A DNA stretch of 59,901 nt from an uncultured Paracoccaceae bacterium (GCA_937146765.1 CAKZRP010000047.1:1-59901); one strand, 5' to 3'. Shown: positions 34,137 to 43,506, counted from the stretch's first letter. Numbers and translations: made by a program. The notes: a model not told the origin generated them from the letters alone.

Positions 34137-35123
34137 GTGCCCAGAGAACGCCTGACTGTTGTTGTGACGCGACGGTTGCCGGAGCCGGTGGAAACCCGCC
34201 TGAGCGAGCTGTTTGACGTGCGTCTGCGCACCGAAGACACCCCGATGACCCGCGCAGACCTCGCCGCTGCGATGAAGGACACGGATGTGCTGGTGCCCAC
34301 GGTCACCGACCAGATCGACGCTGGCCTGCTGGCCCAGGCAGGAGAGCGACTGCGACTCATCGCCAATTACGGGGCAGGGGTGGACAATATCGACGTGGCC
34401 ACGGCCCGGCAGCGGGGCATTCTGGTCTCCAACACCCCGGGCGTGCTCACCGATGACACCGCCGATATGACCATGGCACTGATCATGGCGGTGGTGCGCC
34501 GCATCCCGGAAGGCCTCGCCATCATGCAGAAGGGCGAGTGGGAGGGCTGGTCGCCCACCGCCATGCTGGGTGGGCGTCTAGCCGGGCGGCGTCTCGGCAT
34601 CCTCGGCATGGGACGGATCGGCCAGGCGGTGGCACGGCGTGCCCGCGCCTTTGGCATGCAGATCCATTACAACAACCGCCGCCGCCTGCGCCCCGAGATC
34701 GAGGAGGCACTGGATGCCACATGGTGGGACAGCCTTGACCAGATGGTGGCGCGGATGGATGTGATCTCCATCCACTGCCCCTCGACGCCCTCGACCTTTC
34801 ACCTGATGAATGCCCGCCGCCTGAAACTCCTGAAACCCACGGCGGTGATCGTGAACACCTCGCGCGGAGAGGTGATCGACGAGAATGCACTGACCCGCGG
34901 CCTGCGCGCCGGTGAGATTGCCGGGGCTGGGCTCGATGTCTATGAGCAGCGCAACACGATCAACCCGAGGTTGCGTGAGCTGCCCAATGTGGTACTGCTT
35001 CCCCATATGGGCTCCGCAACCCTCGAGGGGCGGATCGAGATGGGCGAGAAGGTCCTGCTCAATATCAAGACCTTCGAGGATGGGCATCGTCCGCCCGATC
35101 AGGTGGTGCCCTCCATGTTGTAA
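34137..35123 (+). CDS. D-isomer-specific 2-hydroxyacid dehydrogenase (glyoxylate/hydroxypyruvate reductase-like)
   Basis: A 328-residue NAD(P)-dependent enzyme. The nucleotide motif is LGILGMGRIGQAVARRARAF (G-x-G-x-x-G). The substrate loop is LIANYGAGVDNIDVATARQR, the catalytic Arg lies in VIVNTSRGEVIDENAL, and the catalytic His in VVLLPHMGSATLEGR. The closest types are glyoxylate reductase and 2-ketogluconate reductase. Translation starts at a GTG (34137), well supported by AAGGGAGAAGG just upstream. It is followed after 39 bases by ggt on the same strand. Confidence 0.93.
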   Translation: MPRERLTVVVTRRLPEPVETRLSELFDVRLRTEDTPMTRADLAAAMKDTDVLVPTVTDQIDAGLLAQAGERLRLIANYGAGVDNIDVATARQRGILVSNTPGVLTDDTADMTMALIMAVVRRIPEGLAIMQKGEWEGWSPTAMLGGRLAGRRLGILGMGRIGQAVARRARAFGMQIHYNNRRRLRPEIEEALDATWWDSLDQMVARMDVISIHCPSTPSTFHLMNARRLKLLKPTAVIVNTSRGEVIDENALTRGLRAGEIAGAGLDVYEQRNTINPRLRELPNVVLLPHMGSATLEGRIEMGEKVLLNIKTFEDGHRPPDQVVPSML

Positions 35124-35162
35124 GGCGCGCTCCGAAGCAGGGCGGCGCCAAGGGAGAATGAC

Positions 35163-36950
35163 ATGAAGACTTTGTGGATCACCGGCGTCGCACTTCTGGC
35201 GCTGAGCCCGGTCGCGATGGCGCAACAGGCCGCAGATGCGGTCGCGCCCGAAAGCGGCACATCCGGCGCGGGACTGGCCCTGTCGGACAAGGCGGCCGCC
35301 GCGATGGCGGCACGAGACGCAGGCGAGCCTGTCCTGGCGGAGGACTGGATGGTCGCCGCCGCCAATCCGCTCGCGGTCGAGGCCGGGGCGCGGGTGCTGC
35401 GTGAGGGGGGCACCGCAGCCGATGCGATGGTGGCGGTGCAGGTGGTTCTTGGGTTGGTGGAACCGCAATCTTCCGGCCTCGGCGGCGGTGCTTTCCTTGT
35501 CTATTACGATGCCGCAACCGGCGTGCTCTCGACCTTGGATGGCCGCGAGACCGCACCCCTGGCGGCAACGCCCACCCTGTTCCTCGACGCGGCGGGCGAG
35601 CCGCTGCAGTTCTTCGATGCGGTGGTGGGCGGCCTTTCCGTTGGCACGCCGGGCACGCCCGCGCTTCTGGAAATGGCCCATCGCAAATGGGGCAGGGCCA
35701 ATTGGGGCGGGCTTTTCACCGATGCAATCCGTCTGGCGGAGCTTGGCTTTGCGGTCTCGCCGAGGCTTGCGGAGTCGATTGCGGCCGATGCTGAACGCCT
35801 CGGACGCTTTCCCGCCACTGCCGCCTATTTCCTGCCCGAAGGCACGCCCCTTGCCGCGGGGCAGCTGGTAACCAACCAACCCTATGCCGATGTCCTGCGC
35901 CGCCTCGCGCGGGAAGGGGCAGTGGCCTTCTACACCGGCCCAATCGCCGCTGACATCGTGCGTACCGTGCAGGGAGCAGAGGGCAACCCCGGGGTGCTGT
36001 CCGACATGGATCTTGCGCTTTATCAGGTCAAGGAACGCCCGGCTGTCTGCGCCAGCTATCGCGCCTTTGAAGTTTGCGGCATGGGGCCGCCTTCCTCCGG
36101 CGCGCTCACGCTCGGCCAGATCCTCGGCATGTTGGGACACTACGACCTTGCCACCCTCGGGGCGGAGAACCCCGAAAGCTGGCGCTTGATCGGCGATGCC
36201 TCGCGCCTCGCCTTTGCCGACCGCGGGCGCTACATGGCCGACAGCGATTTTGTCCCCATGCCCACCGAGGGGCTGCTCGATTTCACCTATCTGGCGGACC
36301 GCGCCGGGCTGCTGGCGCGCGACACCGCGCTGGAGGAGGTTGCACCGGGCAGGCCTCACTTTGATCATGCGCTGAATTTCGCGGATGATCAGAGCATCGA
36401 ATTCCCTTCGACCTCGCATATTTCCATCGTCGATCAATATGGCAATGCGCTGTCGATGACGACGACGATCGAGAACGGGTTCGGCTCGCGGTTGATGACC
36501 AACGGGATTCTCCTGAACAACGAGCTCACCGATTTCTCCTTCCGCAGTCATGAGGACGGCGTGCCCATCGCCAACCGGCTGGAACCTGGCAAACGCCCTC
36601 GCTCTTCGATGGCGCCGACCATCGTGATGCAGGAGGGCAAGCCGGTGCTGGTGATCGGCTCCCCCGGCGGTAGTCGCATCATCGGCTATGTGGCCAAGGC
36701 GATTGTGGCCTGGGCCGATTGGGGAATGAACATCCAGCAGGCCATCTCCATGCCGCATGGGCTGAACCGGTTCGGCACCTTCGACCTGGAAGAGGGCACC
36801 GCACTGGCTAACCATGCAGAGGCCCTGACCGCGATGGGGTTTGAGGTCAGCGTGCAGGAGCTGAATTCCGGCCTGCAGGCCATCGAGATCGGTGCAGGCC
36901 TGAAAGGTGCTGCCGATCCTCGTCGCGAGGGGATCGCGCTCGGCGACTGA
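35163..36950 (+). CDS. ggt: Gamma-glutamyltransferase
   Basis: A 595-residue periplasmic enzyme that transfers or hydrolyses the gamma-glutamyl group of glutathione. The signal peptide is MKTLWITGVALLALSPVAMA. The precursor should cleave itself before T417 (FPSTSHISIVDQYGNALSMT), which then becomes the catalytic nucleophile of the small subunit. Other marks are LREGGTAADAMVA, the substrate-binding GRETAP, MGPPSSGALTLGQ, and GSPGGSRIIGYV in the small subunit. GGAGAATGAC lies just before the ATG. It probably forms a transcript with the preceding dehydrogenase. Confidence 0.95.
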   Translation: MKTLWITGVALLALSPVAMAQQAADAVAPESGTSGAGLALSDKAAAAMAARDAGEPVLAEDWMVAAANPLAVEAGARVLREGGTAADAMVAVQVVLGLVEPQSSGLGGGAFLVYYDAATGVLSTLDGRETAPLAATPTLFLDAAGEPLQFFDAVVGGLSVGTPGTPALLEMAHRKWGRANWGGLFTDAIRLAELGFAVSPRLAESIAADAERLGRFPATAAYFLPEGTPLAAGQLVTNQPYADVLRRLAREGAVAFYTGPIAADIVRTVQGAEGNPGVLSDMDLALYQVKERPAVCASYRAFEVCGMGPPSSGALTLGQILGMLGHYDLATLGAENPESWRLIGDASRLAFADRGRYMADSDFVPMPTEGLLDFTYLADRAGLLARDTALEEVAPGRPHFDHALNFADDQSIEFPSTSHISIVDQYGNALSMTTTIENGFGSRLMTNGILLNNELTDFSFRSHEDGVPIANRLEPGKRPRSSMAPTIVMQEGKPVLVIGSPGGSRIIGYVAKAIVAWADWGMNIQQAISMPHGLNRFGTFDLEEGTALANHAEALTAMGFEVSVQELNSGLQAIEIGAGLKGAADPRREGIALGD

Positions 36951-37010
36951 GGGCTCAGACCGGGGTATCTGAGGACCCGAAGAGGAAGCACGGCCCCTGC
37001 TTCCGGGGCC

Positions 37011-37042
37011 AGATATCCCGGGGCGTGAGGCAGAGCCTCGCC
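37011..37042. repeat. Possible degenerate copy of the xdh mini-element
   Basis: AGATATCCCGGGG is followed by a small hairpin GAGGCAGAGCCTC (37027-37039). This resembles the ATATCCCGGG plus hairpin order of the elements inside xdhA and xdhB. The similarity is short, so relatedness is tentative. It lies in the gap between ggt and the FAD-linked oxidase gene. Confidence 0.3.
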
Positions 37043-37177
37043 TGCATGACGCTGTAGCAGGCGGGCGGCTCTTGTGGCGCGGGCGGGGGCGGCATAGGGT
37101 ACCGCCAGAATGGGCCGTTAACATCGCAAGCAGCCGTCCCTTGCCGATTGCGCCTTTGGTTTCTGGGAGGAAACAAC

Positions 37178-38584
37178 ATGGTTCAAGCCACCCCCTTGCC
37201 CCGCAACGAGAGCGGGATTGCCGCAGCTGTCGCCGCGCTCGCCAGCCGCTTTGCAGACCGGTTGCAGACCGGCCAGTCGCTGCGCGAGCAGCATGGTCAC
37301 ACCACGACCTGGATCACCACCCAGGCCCCCGACGCCGTGGTTTTTCCGACCTCGACTGAAGAGGTGGCGGAGATCGTCAAGATCTGTGCGGAATTCGGCG
37401 CACCGGTGATCGCATTTGGCACCGGCACCTCGCTTGAAGGCCATGTGAACGCCCCTGCGGGCGGTATCTCTGTGGACATGACGCGGATGGATCAGATCCT
37501 TGCACTTCATGCCGAGGACCTCGACGTGGTGGTGCAGCCCGGTGTCACCCGCGAGCAGCTCAACACCTATCTGCGCGATCAGGGCCTGTTTTTCCCGATC
37601 GACCCAGGCGCCAATGCCTCGCTTGGGGGCATGGTGGCGACGCGGGCCTCTGGCACCAATGCGGTGCGCTATGGCACGATGAAGGACAATGTGCTGAGCC
37701 TTGAGGCCGTGATGGCGGATGGCACGGTGATCCGTACCGCCTCGCGCGCGAAAAAATCCTCGGCCGGCTATGACATGACCCGGCTCCTGGTTGGCTCCGA
37801 GGGCACCCTTGGCCTCATCACCGAGATCACCCTGCGCCTGCAGGGCATCCCCGAGGCGATCCGCTCGGCGCGCTGTTCCTTCCGCTCGGTTGATGACGCC
37901 TGCCGCGCGGTGATGATGACCATCCAATACGGTATCCCGGTTGCCCGTATCGAGCTCCTGGACGAGATGAGCGTGCGCGCTGCCAACCAGCATTCCGGCC
38001 TTGATCTGCCCGAGGTGCCGCTGCTGTTGCTGGAGTTCCACGGCTCTGACGCGGGCGTGGTGGAGCAATCCGACACCTTCGCCCAGATTGCCGAGGAGTT
38101 TGGCGGCTTTGACATCGCCGCGACCTCCACCGCCGAGGAGCGCAACAAGCTTTGGCAGGCACGTCACGACATGTATTGGGCCTGCCTTGGTCTGCGCCCC
38201 GGTGCCAAGGGCATTTCCACCGACGTCTGCGTGCCGATCTCGCGTCTGGCCGATTGTGTCTCCACCGCCCGTGCCAAGGCCGAGGAGATGGGTCTGATCG
38301 CGCCGATGGTCGGCCATGTGGGCGACGGCAACTTCCACGCGCTCCTGCTCATCGACATGGAGAATGCCGAGGAACGCGCCAAGGCGGATGAATACGTCGG
38401 CTGGCTCAACGATCTGGCGATCTCGATGGAGGGGACCTGCACCGGCGAGCATGGCATCGGTCAGGGCAAACGACCCTATCTGCTGCGCGAGCTGGGCGAG
38501 ACCACCCGCTTCATGGCGGCTGTGAAGGCGGCGCTGGACCCGGACAATATCCTCAATCCGGGCAAGATCCTGGTCGACCCCTGA
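37178..38584 (+). CDS. FAD-linked 2-hydroxyacid oxidoreductase (D-lactate dehydrogenase/GlcD-like)
   Basis: A 468-residue flavoprotein. The N-terminal FAD_binding_4 domain has ITTQAPDAVVFPTSTEEVAE, AFGTGTSLEGHVNAPAGGIS and FPIDPGANASLGGMVATRAS. The C-terminal FAD-oxidase_C domain contains VGHVGDGNFHALLLIDMENA and TGEHGIGQGKRPYLLRELG. The size and the VCVPISRLADCV segment fit cytochrome-linked D-lactate dehydrogenases; glycolate oxidase subunit D is the main alternative. No GlcE or GlcF gene is adjacent, which favours a single-subunit lactate enzyme. GGGAGG lies about 7 bases before the ATG at 37178. Confidence 0.92.
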   Translation: MVQATPLPRNESGIAAAVAALASRFADRLQTGQSLREQHGHTTTWITTQAPDAVVFPTSTEEVAEIVKICAEFGAPVIAFGTGTSLEGHVNAPAGGISVDMTRMDQILALHAEDLDVVVQPGVTREQLNTYLRDQGLFFPIDPGANASLGGMVATRASGTNAVRYGTMKDNVLSLEAVMADGTVIRTASRAKKSSAGYDMTRLLVGSEGTLGLITEITLRLQGIPEAIRSARCSFRSVDDACRAVMMTIQYGIPVARIELLDEMSVRAANQHSGLDLPEVPLLLLEFHGSDAGVVEQSDTFAQIAEEFGGFDIAATSTAEERNKLWQARHDMYWACLGLRPGAKGISTDVCVPISRLADCVSTARAKAEEMGLIAPMVGHVGDGNFHALLLIDMENAEERAKADEYVGWLNDLAISMEGTCTGEHGIGQGKRPYLLRELGETTRFMAAVKAALDPDNILNPGKILVDP

Positions 38585-38684
38585 TCTGATCTGCGCCCCC
38601 GTCAGGGCCTCCCGCTGCCCAATTTCTGCCCCATCCCCGGTTCAGACTAGGACCGGGGATTTGGGTCAGAAGGGGATGTGCATC

Positions 38685-39146
38685 ATGTTTCTGGTCAGGC
38701 GAGCGATCTGGATGCTGCGCTTTTACACGGCGCTCATGCTGATGGGGGTCACTATCGTGGCCGTCGACGTGAACATGCAGGCAGAGGCGGCAGGGCAGAC
38801 CCTGAGCGCTTATGACCGGCAGGCCTATCTGCAGACCCTGCTGCGCCGCCTGAGCGGATCGTCTCCTGCCGGGCGCAACCTGGCGGCGGAGACGCCGGAA
38901 CAGCGGATCACCACGCCGCTTGACCTTGCGGTCCTGACCTATCGTGGCCTTGCGGTGGCACGGGCGCGGATGATGGGCCTCGATCTTGCGACAGAGGAAG
39001 TGGCGCTGCTGCCCGCATCGGTCTCGCCCATGCCTGTTTCGGGTCTTAAGGCCGATCTGGTCGTGCCGGTGGTATCCGAGAGTGCAGCCACTTCGGAAGA
39101 CAGCAGCAAACCCTGCGTGCGCCGCAACAACGTGCTGAGCTGCTGA
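38685..39146 (+). CDS. Small membrane-anchored protein of unknown function
   Basis: About 153 residues from the ATG at 38685 (MFLVRRAIWMLRFYTALMLM; AAGGGG at fair spacing); an ATG at 38676 is an alternative. One hydrophobic helix at about residues 10-30 (LRFYTALMLMGVTIVAVDVN) is followed by a hydrophilic, mostly helical tail with RQAYLQTLLRRLSG and two cysteines near the end (SSKPCVRRNNVLSC). The final Cys and the pattern before it are curious, but no known motif applies. I do not recognise the family. Confidence 0.6.
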   Translation: MFLVRRAIWMLRFYTALMLMGVTIVAVDVNMQAEAAGQTLSAYDRQAYLQTLLRRLSGSSPAGRNLAAETPEQRITTPLDLAVLTYRGLAVARARMMGLDLATEEVALLPASVSPMPVSGLKADLVVPVVSESAATSEDSSKPCVRRNNVLSC

Positions 39147-39300
39147 GGCGGATCTGCTCAGGCTTTGAGCAGATGCAGCCCCCATATCGCCGCCTGAATT
39201 GGGTCGCCGACGGGGCCTGATGTGGAAAGATGATCCGAAACCGGGGCGAAGTCGGTTTTGTCATGTTTTGCGTCGGACTGATTTCGCGCTCTCGCTAGAC

Positions 39301-39344
39301 TCTCCGTCATAACCGATTCAATCGTGAATCAGAGACTTCGGAGA
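39301..39344 (+). promoter_or_regulatory. Nested 44-base dyad covering the ribosome binding site of the DMGDH-like gene
   Basis: TCTCCG (39301-39306) pairs with CGGAGA (39339-39344), and inside it GATTCA (39315-39320) pairs with TGAATC (39325-39330) around ATCG. The two 8-base spacers are equal, so the whole is symmetric. The right outer arm is the Shine-Dalgarno GGAGAG itself. It could be an RNA hairpin hiding the ribosome binding site, or a DNA operator. Confidence 0.45.
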
Positions 39345-39352
39345 GCGGGCTC

Positions 39353-41863
39353 ATGAAAACCCAAGTCAAAGCATTGGTTGTAGGGGGCGGCGCCGTCGGC
39401 ACCTCGATCGCATATCATCTGGCCAAGGCTGGCTGGGACGACGTCATGCTCATCGAGCGTGACGAGCTGACCTCCGGCTCCACATGGCACGCGGCCGGCC
39501 TCCTGCCGCTGTTCAACATGTCCTATGCGACAACCCATATCCACAAATACTCTGTGGATTTCTACAAGACGCTTGAGGAAGAAACCGGCCTCAACGCGGG
39601 CTTTGCCGTCGTGGGCAACCTGCGCATGGCGCAGACGCAAGAGCGCATGGACGAGTTCATGCTCTATGCCTCCACCGCCGAGACCTGCGATGTCAAATAC
39701 GAATGGCTGACCCCGGATCAGATCAAGTCGCGCTGGCCGCTGATCGAGACCGGCGACCTCAAAGGTGCGATCTACCACACCGAGGATGGCTATATTAACC
39801 CCGCCGACGTGACCCAGGCGATGGCCAAGGGTGCTCGTCAGCGCGGTGTTGAAATCGTGCGCAAGCTGCAAGCGGATGCCTTCCACTGGACCGGCACCCA
39901 TTGGGAAGTCACCTGCACCAAGATGGTGGAAAAGGGCGGCAACCTCGTGGCCTCCGACGAGCAGGTGGTAATCACCGCCGAGCATGTGGTGACTGCCTCC
40001 GGCAACCACGCGCAGCGCACCGCCAAGCTCCTCGGCATCAAGATGCCCGCGATCCCGGTGGAACATACCTTCATCGTGATGGATCAGGACCCCGAGCTGG
40101 TCAAATGGCGCGAAGCCGGCAACCCGGAGCACCCGGTGGTGCGCGATGCCGACAACGAATCCTATGCCCGTGAAGAGCGCGGCGGCTGGATCCTCGGCAT
40201 CTACGAGCACGGCGCGCCTGCGCGCTTTGAATATGGCGTGCCGGACAGCTTCCGCGCCGACCTCTTCCCGCTCGATCTCGACCGGATTGCCGAACAATAT
40301 ATGGCGATGGCCGAGCGCGTGCCCTCCTGTGCCGACTCCGGCCTCAAGGACGACTTCAACGGCCCGATCTGCTACACCCCCGATGGCAACCCGCTGGTGG
40401 GTCCGGCGCCGGGTCTGCGCAACATGTGGCTTGCGGAAGGCTTCTCCTTCGGCATCACCGCGGCAGGCGGCACTGGCTATTACCTCGCCCAGATGATGGT
40501 CGAGGGCGAGGCAGAGATCGACATGGCGTCGCTCGACCCGAAACGCTACTCCTCCAACTGGATGACCACCGAATTCGCCGCCCGCAAGAACGAAGAGTGC
40601 TACGAGCACGTCTATATTCTGCACCACCCGGATGAAGAGCGCGAAGCCTGCCGTCCGCTGCGCACCGCCCCCGCCTACGAGCGTCAAAAGGCCCGCGGCG
40701 CCCAGTTCGGCTTTGTGAACGGCTGGGAACGCCCGAACTACTTCGGCCCGCTCGATGCGCCCTCGACCTTCGACAAGGAGGCTCGGTCCTTCCGTCGCGG
40801 TGGCTGGTGGCAATATGCGGTCGAGGAAGCCAAGGCGATTCGCAACGGCGTGGGTCTGATCGACGCCACCGCCTTTACCAAGCACGTGGTCAAGGGCCCC
40901 GGTGCCACCCAGTTCCTCGACTGGTTCACCTGTAACAAGCTGCCCAAGATCGGCCGCATCAACCTGACCTACGCGCTGACCGCAAAGGGCACCACCCGGA
41001 CGGAATACACCATCGTCCGCAATGGCGAGAACAACTACTACATCGTTTCCGCCGGTGCCTGGTCCGAGTATGACGCCGACTTCCTCCGCAAGGCCGCCGA
41101 GGACAAGATGGAAGAGTTCGGCTACATCGAGATCCAGGATGTGACCACCCAGTGGGGCGTCTTCGCCATCGCCGGGCCGAAATCCCGTGATGTGCTGAAA
41201 GAGGTCATCAAGGACGCCGATCCGGAAACCGCTCTCTCGAACAAGCGCTTCCCCTGGCTCTCCGCCAAGCAGATCGAATTGGGCATGTGCCCGGTCAATG
41301 CGATCCGCGTGGCCTACACGGGCGAGCTGGGCTGGGAACTGCACCACCCGATCGAGATGCAGGCCTATCTCTTTGACCTGCTTGAGAAAGCTGGCGAGAA
41401 GCACGGCATGAAGCTGGTTGGCGCCCGCGCGCAGAACTGGCTGCGTCAGGAGAAGAGCTACCGCGCCTTTGGCACCGAACTGGGCCGCGACGCGACCCCG
41501 CTCGAAGCCGACCTGCCGCGCTTTGTCGACCTCTCCAAGGAGTTCCACGGCAAGGCCAAGCTGGAAGAGACCGGCGTGCGGGTGAAGTGCTGCACTCTGC
41601 TGATCGACGGTCCGGCGGATGCCGATCCCTGGGGTCGTGAGGTGCTCTATACCGAAGATGGCGCCACCCGCGTCGGTCGTCTGACCTCCGGCGGCTACTC
41701 GGTCGCTTTTGAGAAGAGCATCGGCATGGGCTACGTCAAACCCGAGTTCGCAGTCGAAGGCACCAAGCTCAAGGTCAAGATCCTGGACCAGCTCTGGGAT
41801 GCGGTTGTGACCTGCGACAGCCCCTATGATCCGAAGAACGAAACCATCCGCAAGGACGGCTGA
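39353..41863 (+). CDS. FAD-dependent dimethylglycine/sarcosine dehydrogenase-like protein with GcvT domains
   Basis: An 836-residue flavoprotein. Residues 1-370 form a DAO-type FAD domain (KALVVGGGAVGTSIAYHLAK at the N-terminus, SGSTWHAAGLLPLFNM where FAD attaches covalently through His in relatives). A short FAO_M linker follows, then GCV_T and GCV_T_C domains from about 425 to the end (YALTAKGTTRTEYTIVRNG, VAYTGELGWELHHPIEMQAY, SIGMGYVKPEF). The family oxidatively demethylates N-methylated glycines and passes the one-carbon unit to tetrahydrofolate. Roseobacters use several paralogues for glycine betaine and choline breakdown; the substrate here is not fixed. It is transcribed alone, with a terminator 36 bases downstream. 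Confidence 0.93.
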   Translation: MKTQVKALVVGGGAVGTSIAYHLAKAGWDDVMLIERDELTSGSTWHAAGLLPLFNMSYATTHIHKYSVDFYKTLEEETGLNAGFAVVGNLRMAQTQERMDEFMLYASTAETCDVKYEWLTPDQIKSRWPLIETGDLKGAIYHTEDGYINPADVTQAMAKGARQRGVEIVRKLQADAFHWTGTHWEVTCTKMVEKGGNLVASDEQVVITAEHVVTASGNHAQRTAKLLGIKMPAIPVEHTFIVMDQDPELVKWREAGNPEHPVVRDADNESYAREERGGWILGIYEHGAPARFEYGVPDSFRADLFPLDLDRIAEQYMAMAERVPSCADSGLKDDFNGPICYTPDGNPLVGPAPGLRNMWLAEGFSFGITAAGGTGYYLAQMMVEGEAEIDMASLDPKRYSSNWMTTEFAARKNEECYEHVYILHHPDEEREACRPLRTAPAYERQKARGAQFGFVNGWERPNYFGPLDAPSTFDKEARSFRRGGWWQYAVEEAKAIRNGVGLIDATAFTKHVVKGPGATQFLDWFTCNKLPKIGRINLTYALTAKGTTRTEYTIVRNGENNYYIVSAGAWSEYDADFLRKAAEDKMEEFGYIEIQDVTTQWGVFAIAGPKSRDVLKEVIKDADPETALSNKRFPWLSAKQIELGMCPVNAIRVAYTGELGWELHHPIEMQAYLFDLLEKAGEKHGMKLVGARAQNWLRQEKSYRAFGTELGRDATPLEADLPRFVDLSKEFHGKAKLEETGVRVKCCTLLIDGPADADPWGREVLYTEDGATRVGRLTSGGYSVAFEKSIGMGYVKPEFAVEGTKLKVKILDQLWDAVVTCDSPYDPKNETIRKDG

Positions 41864-41898
41864 AAGCGCTGAACTGACCTGAGGTCATCACGATCCAC

Positions 41899-41928
41899 AT
41901 GCGCTCCGGCCCTGCCGGGGCGCATTTT
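41899..41928 (+). terminator. Intrinsic terminator of the DMGDH-like gene
   Basis: ATGCGCTCCGGC (41899-41910) pairs with GCCGGGGCGCAT (41914-41925) over 12 bases with one T-G pair, loop CCT, followed by TTTT. Confidence 0.9.
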
Positions 41929-42017
41929 CCTTTGGACCTGCCTGTGGCGTTGCGAAATACTGGACGAATGTGTACAGAACCCGGTGTTGCGGCGGGCAGT
42001 GCGGAGTATCGATTTCA

Positions 42018-42989
42018 GTGACCATTCGTGATGTCTTGACGCTCTTCCGCCGCGTTCCACCAAAACGGCTTGAACTGGCCACACGTCTTTTCTGCGTGCT
42101 GTTGCTGGTCGGGTTGACCATCAAGAGTGCGGTCCTGTCCCATTGGGGGCTGGTCGTGGCGCTGGTGGTGCTCTCCGGTATCCTTTTCCTGAATACCATG
42201 GCGCCCTTGGTGAACCGCCGCCCGCCGGTACCGGTCATCACCCTGATGCTGGCGCTGGTCGTGACGGTTTGCCTGACCACGCTGTATCTCGGTCTGTCCG
42301 GCGCCATCTGGATGTTTCCGGCGCTGGTCGGGCTGCGTTATGCGGGGGGCAACGTGCGCACCGGCCCCCTGCGGCTTGTGCTCGTCATTGTGGTGCCCTT
42401 GCTGGTCGCCTGGCATGGCGATCTTCCCAATGCCTGGCGCCTGTTTGCGGCGGGTCTCATTTCCGCCCTCTATCTCTGGCTGGCCGAAGGGCAGGTCCTG
42501 ACGCTGAAGGCGCGTCTGGACCGGGACGAAGGGCGCGACCCGGTGACGGGAGCCTATAGCCGGACCCGGCTGGAGGGGGATCTCGCCCTCATTCCGGGGC
42601 TGGCACCGGTCGGTCTGCTCCTGTTGCGTCTGGACGGGGTCTCGGGGCTGCGGGACCGGGCCGAAAGGGGACGGGCGGATGCCTTGCTGGCGGATGTGGC
42701 CAAGGTGGTGATCCCGATGCTCAGCGCCCGCGAAAGGCTCTACCGGCTTGGCGGTCAGGACTTTCTGATCGCCCTCGCCGGCTGGCGTTCCTATGAAAGC
42801 TACGAATTGGGCCAGCAGCTCCAACGCAGCCTGTCTGCAACCTTGCCCTCCCAGATCACCCTGCGTCTGGGGGTGGCAGAAGTCTCCGAGACTGAAGCGT
42901 TCGCCACCGCCCTCGATAAGGCCTATGCCCAGCTTGCAACCTCGCAGGAAGCAGAGCCGCTGGTCAGCGGACAAAGTCCATCGGGCTGA
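42018..42989 (+). CDS. Membrane protein with degenerate GGDEF domain
   Basis: About 323 residues from the GTG at 42018 (GGAG 11 bases upstream); an ATG at 41970 would add 16 residues. The N-terminal 170 residues hold five or six hydrophobic helices in the manner of an MHYT/MASE-like sensor. A GGDEF-like domain follows (DPVTGAYSRTRLEGDLALIP, then LLLLRLDGVSGL). The GGDEF motif itself is altered to GGQDF in YRLGGQDFLIALAG, and the metal-binding Asp positions are incomplete. It is therefore probably not an active diguanylate cyclase and may only bind GTP or c-di-GMP. The 3' end overlaps the convergent EF-hand gene by 26 bases. Confidence 0.75.
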   Translation: MTIRDVLTLFRRVPPKRLELATRLFCVLLLVGLTIKSAVLSHWGLVVALVVLSGILFLNTMAPLVNRRPPVPVITLMLALVVTVCLTTLYLGLSGAIWMFPALVGLRYAGGNVRTGPLRLVLVIVVPLLVAWHGDLPNAWRLFAAGLISALYLWLAEGQVLTLKARLDRDEGRDPVTGAYSRTRLEGDLALIPGLAPVGLLLLRLDGVSGLRDRAERGRADALLADVAKVVIPMLSARERLYRLGGQDFLIALAGWRSYESYELGQQLQRSLSATLPSQITLRLGVAEVSETEAFATALDKAYAQLATSQEAEPLVSGQSPSG

Positions 42990-43407
42990 TCACGCCGTCG
43001 CCGTCACGATCGAGGCTGCGCGAGAAGCGCGCCGAGGTCCGCTCGAATTCCGCCAGCGAGACATAGCCATCCGCATCGCTGTCGGAGAAGGTGAAGGCGT
43101 CGAGGCGTCCGGGGCTTGCTTCGCGGGCATGGTAGTGCTGTCCCAGCCCCTGGTATCGGTCGCGGGCCCCCTGCAGCAAGGCGTCGAATTCCTCGGGGCT
43201 GAGACGCCCGTCGCCGTCGCCATCGACCTCGGGGAAGGAGGCATTGCGCGCGCGGGTAGCCTCCGGCACGGTCACGACCCCGTCGCCGTCGAGGTCGAGA
43301 CTGGCGAGGAAATCGCCCTGGGCGCTGATCGGGGTGGCAATGGCCAGCAGGAGGGCAGCGCAAAGGACCGCAGGTGCTGCGGTCCGCAAACGGTTAAACT
43401 GAAACAT
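42964..43407 (-). CDS. Secreted EF-hand calcium-binding protein
   Basis: A 147-residue protein with a signal peptide (PAVLCAALLLAIATPISAQG). Four EF-hand-type DxDxDG loops follow: DLDGDGVVTVPEA, DGDGDGRLSPEEF, DSDADGYVSLAEF and DRDGDGVISPMDF. The spacing suggests two EF-hand pairs, so the mature protein should bind calcium in the periplasm or outside the cell. Partners are unknown. The stop codon lies inside the convergent GGDEF-like gene. Confidence 0.9.
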   Translation of the reverse strand: MFQFNRLRTAAPAVLCAALLLAIATPISAQGDFLASLDLDGDGVVTVPEATRARNASFPEVDGDGDGRLSPEEFDALLQGARDRYQGLGQHYHAREASPGRLDAFTFSDSDADGYVSLAEFERTSARFSRSLDRDGDGVISPMDFVR

Positions 43408-43506
43408 GGAAAGGCTCTGCTTCTCTTTTTGTTGTGCCTGAAATAGGTATCCGCAGAGGCTTTTTTGAGAGGGGGCTGTTACAAAAGGGTCATTTTTGCG
43501 CAGGTC

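Noticed and set aside
39329..41548. A 739-codon open frame on the minus strand opposite the DMGDH-like gene
   Set aside because: The plus-strand protein has complete FAD and GcvT domains; the opposite frame is an effect of strong GC bias at third positions.
42964..42989. Sequencing error as the cause of the overlap between the GGDEF-like and EF-hand genes
   Set aside because: Both frames end with normal stop codons and sensible last domains (the fourth EF-hand loop is complete), so a true tail-to-tail overlap is the simpler reading.
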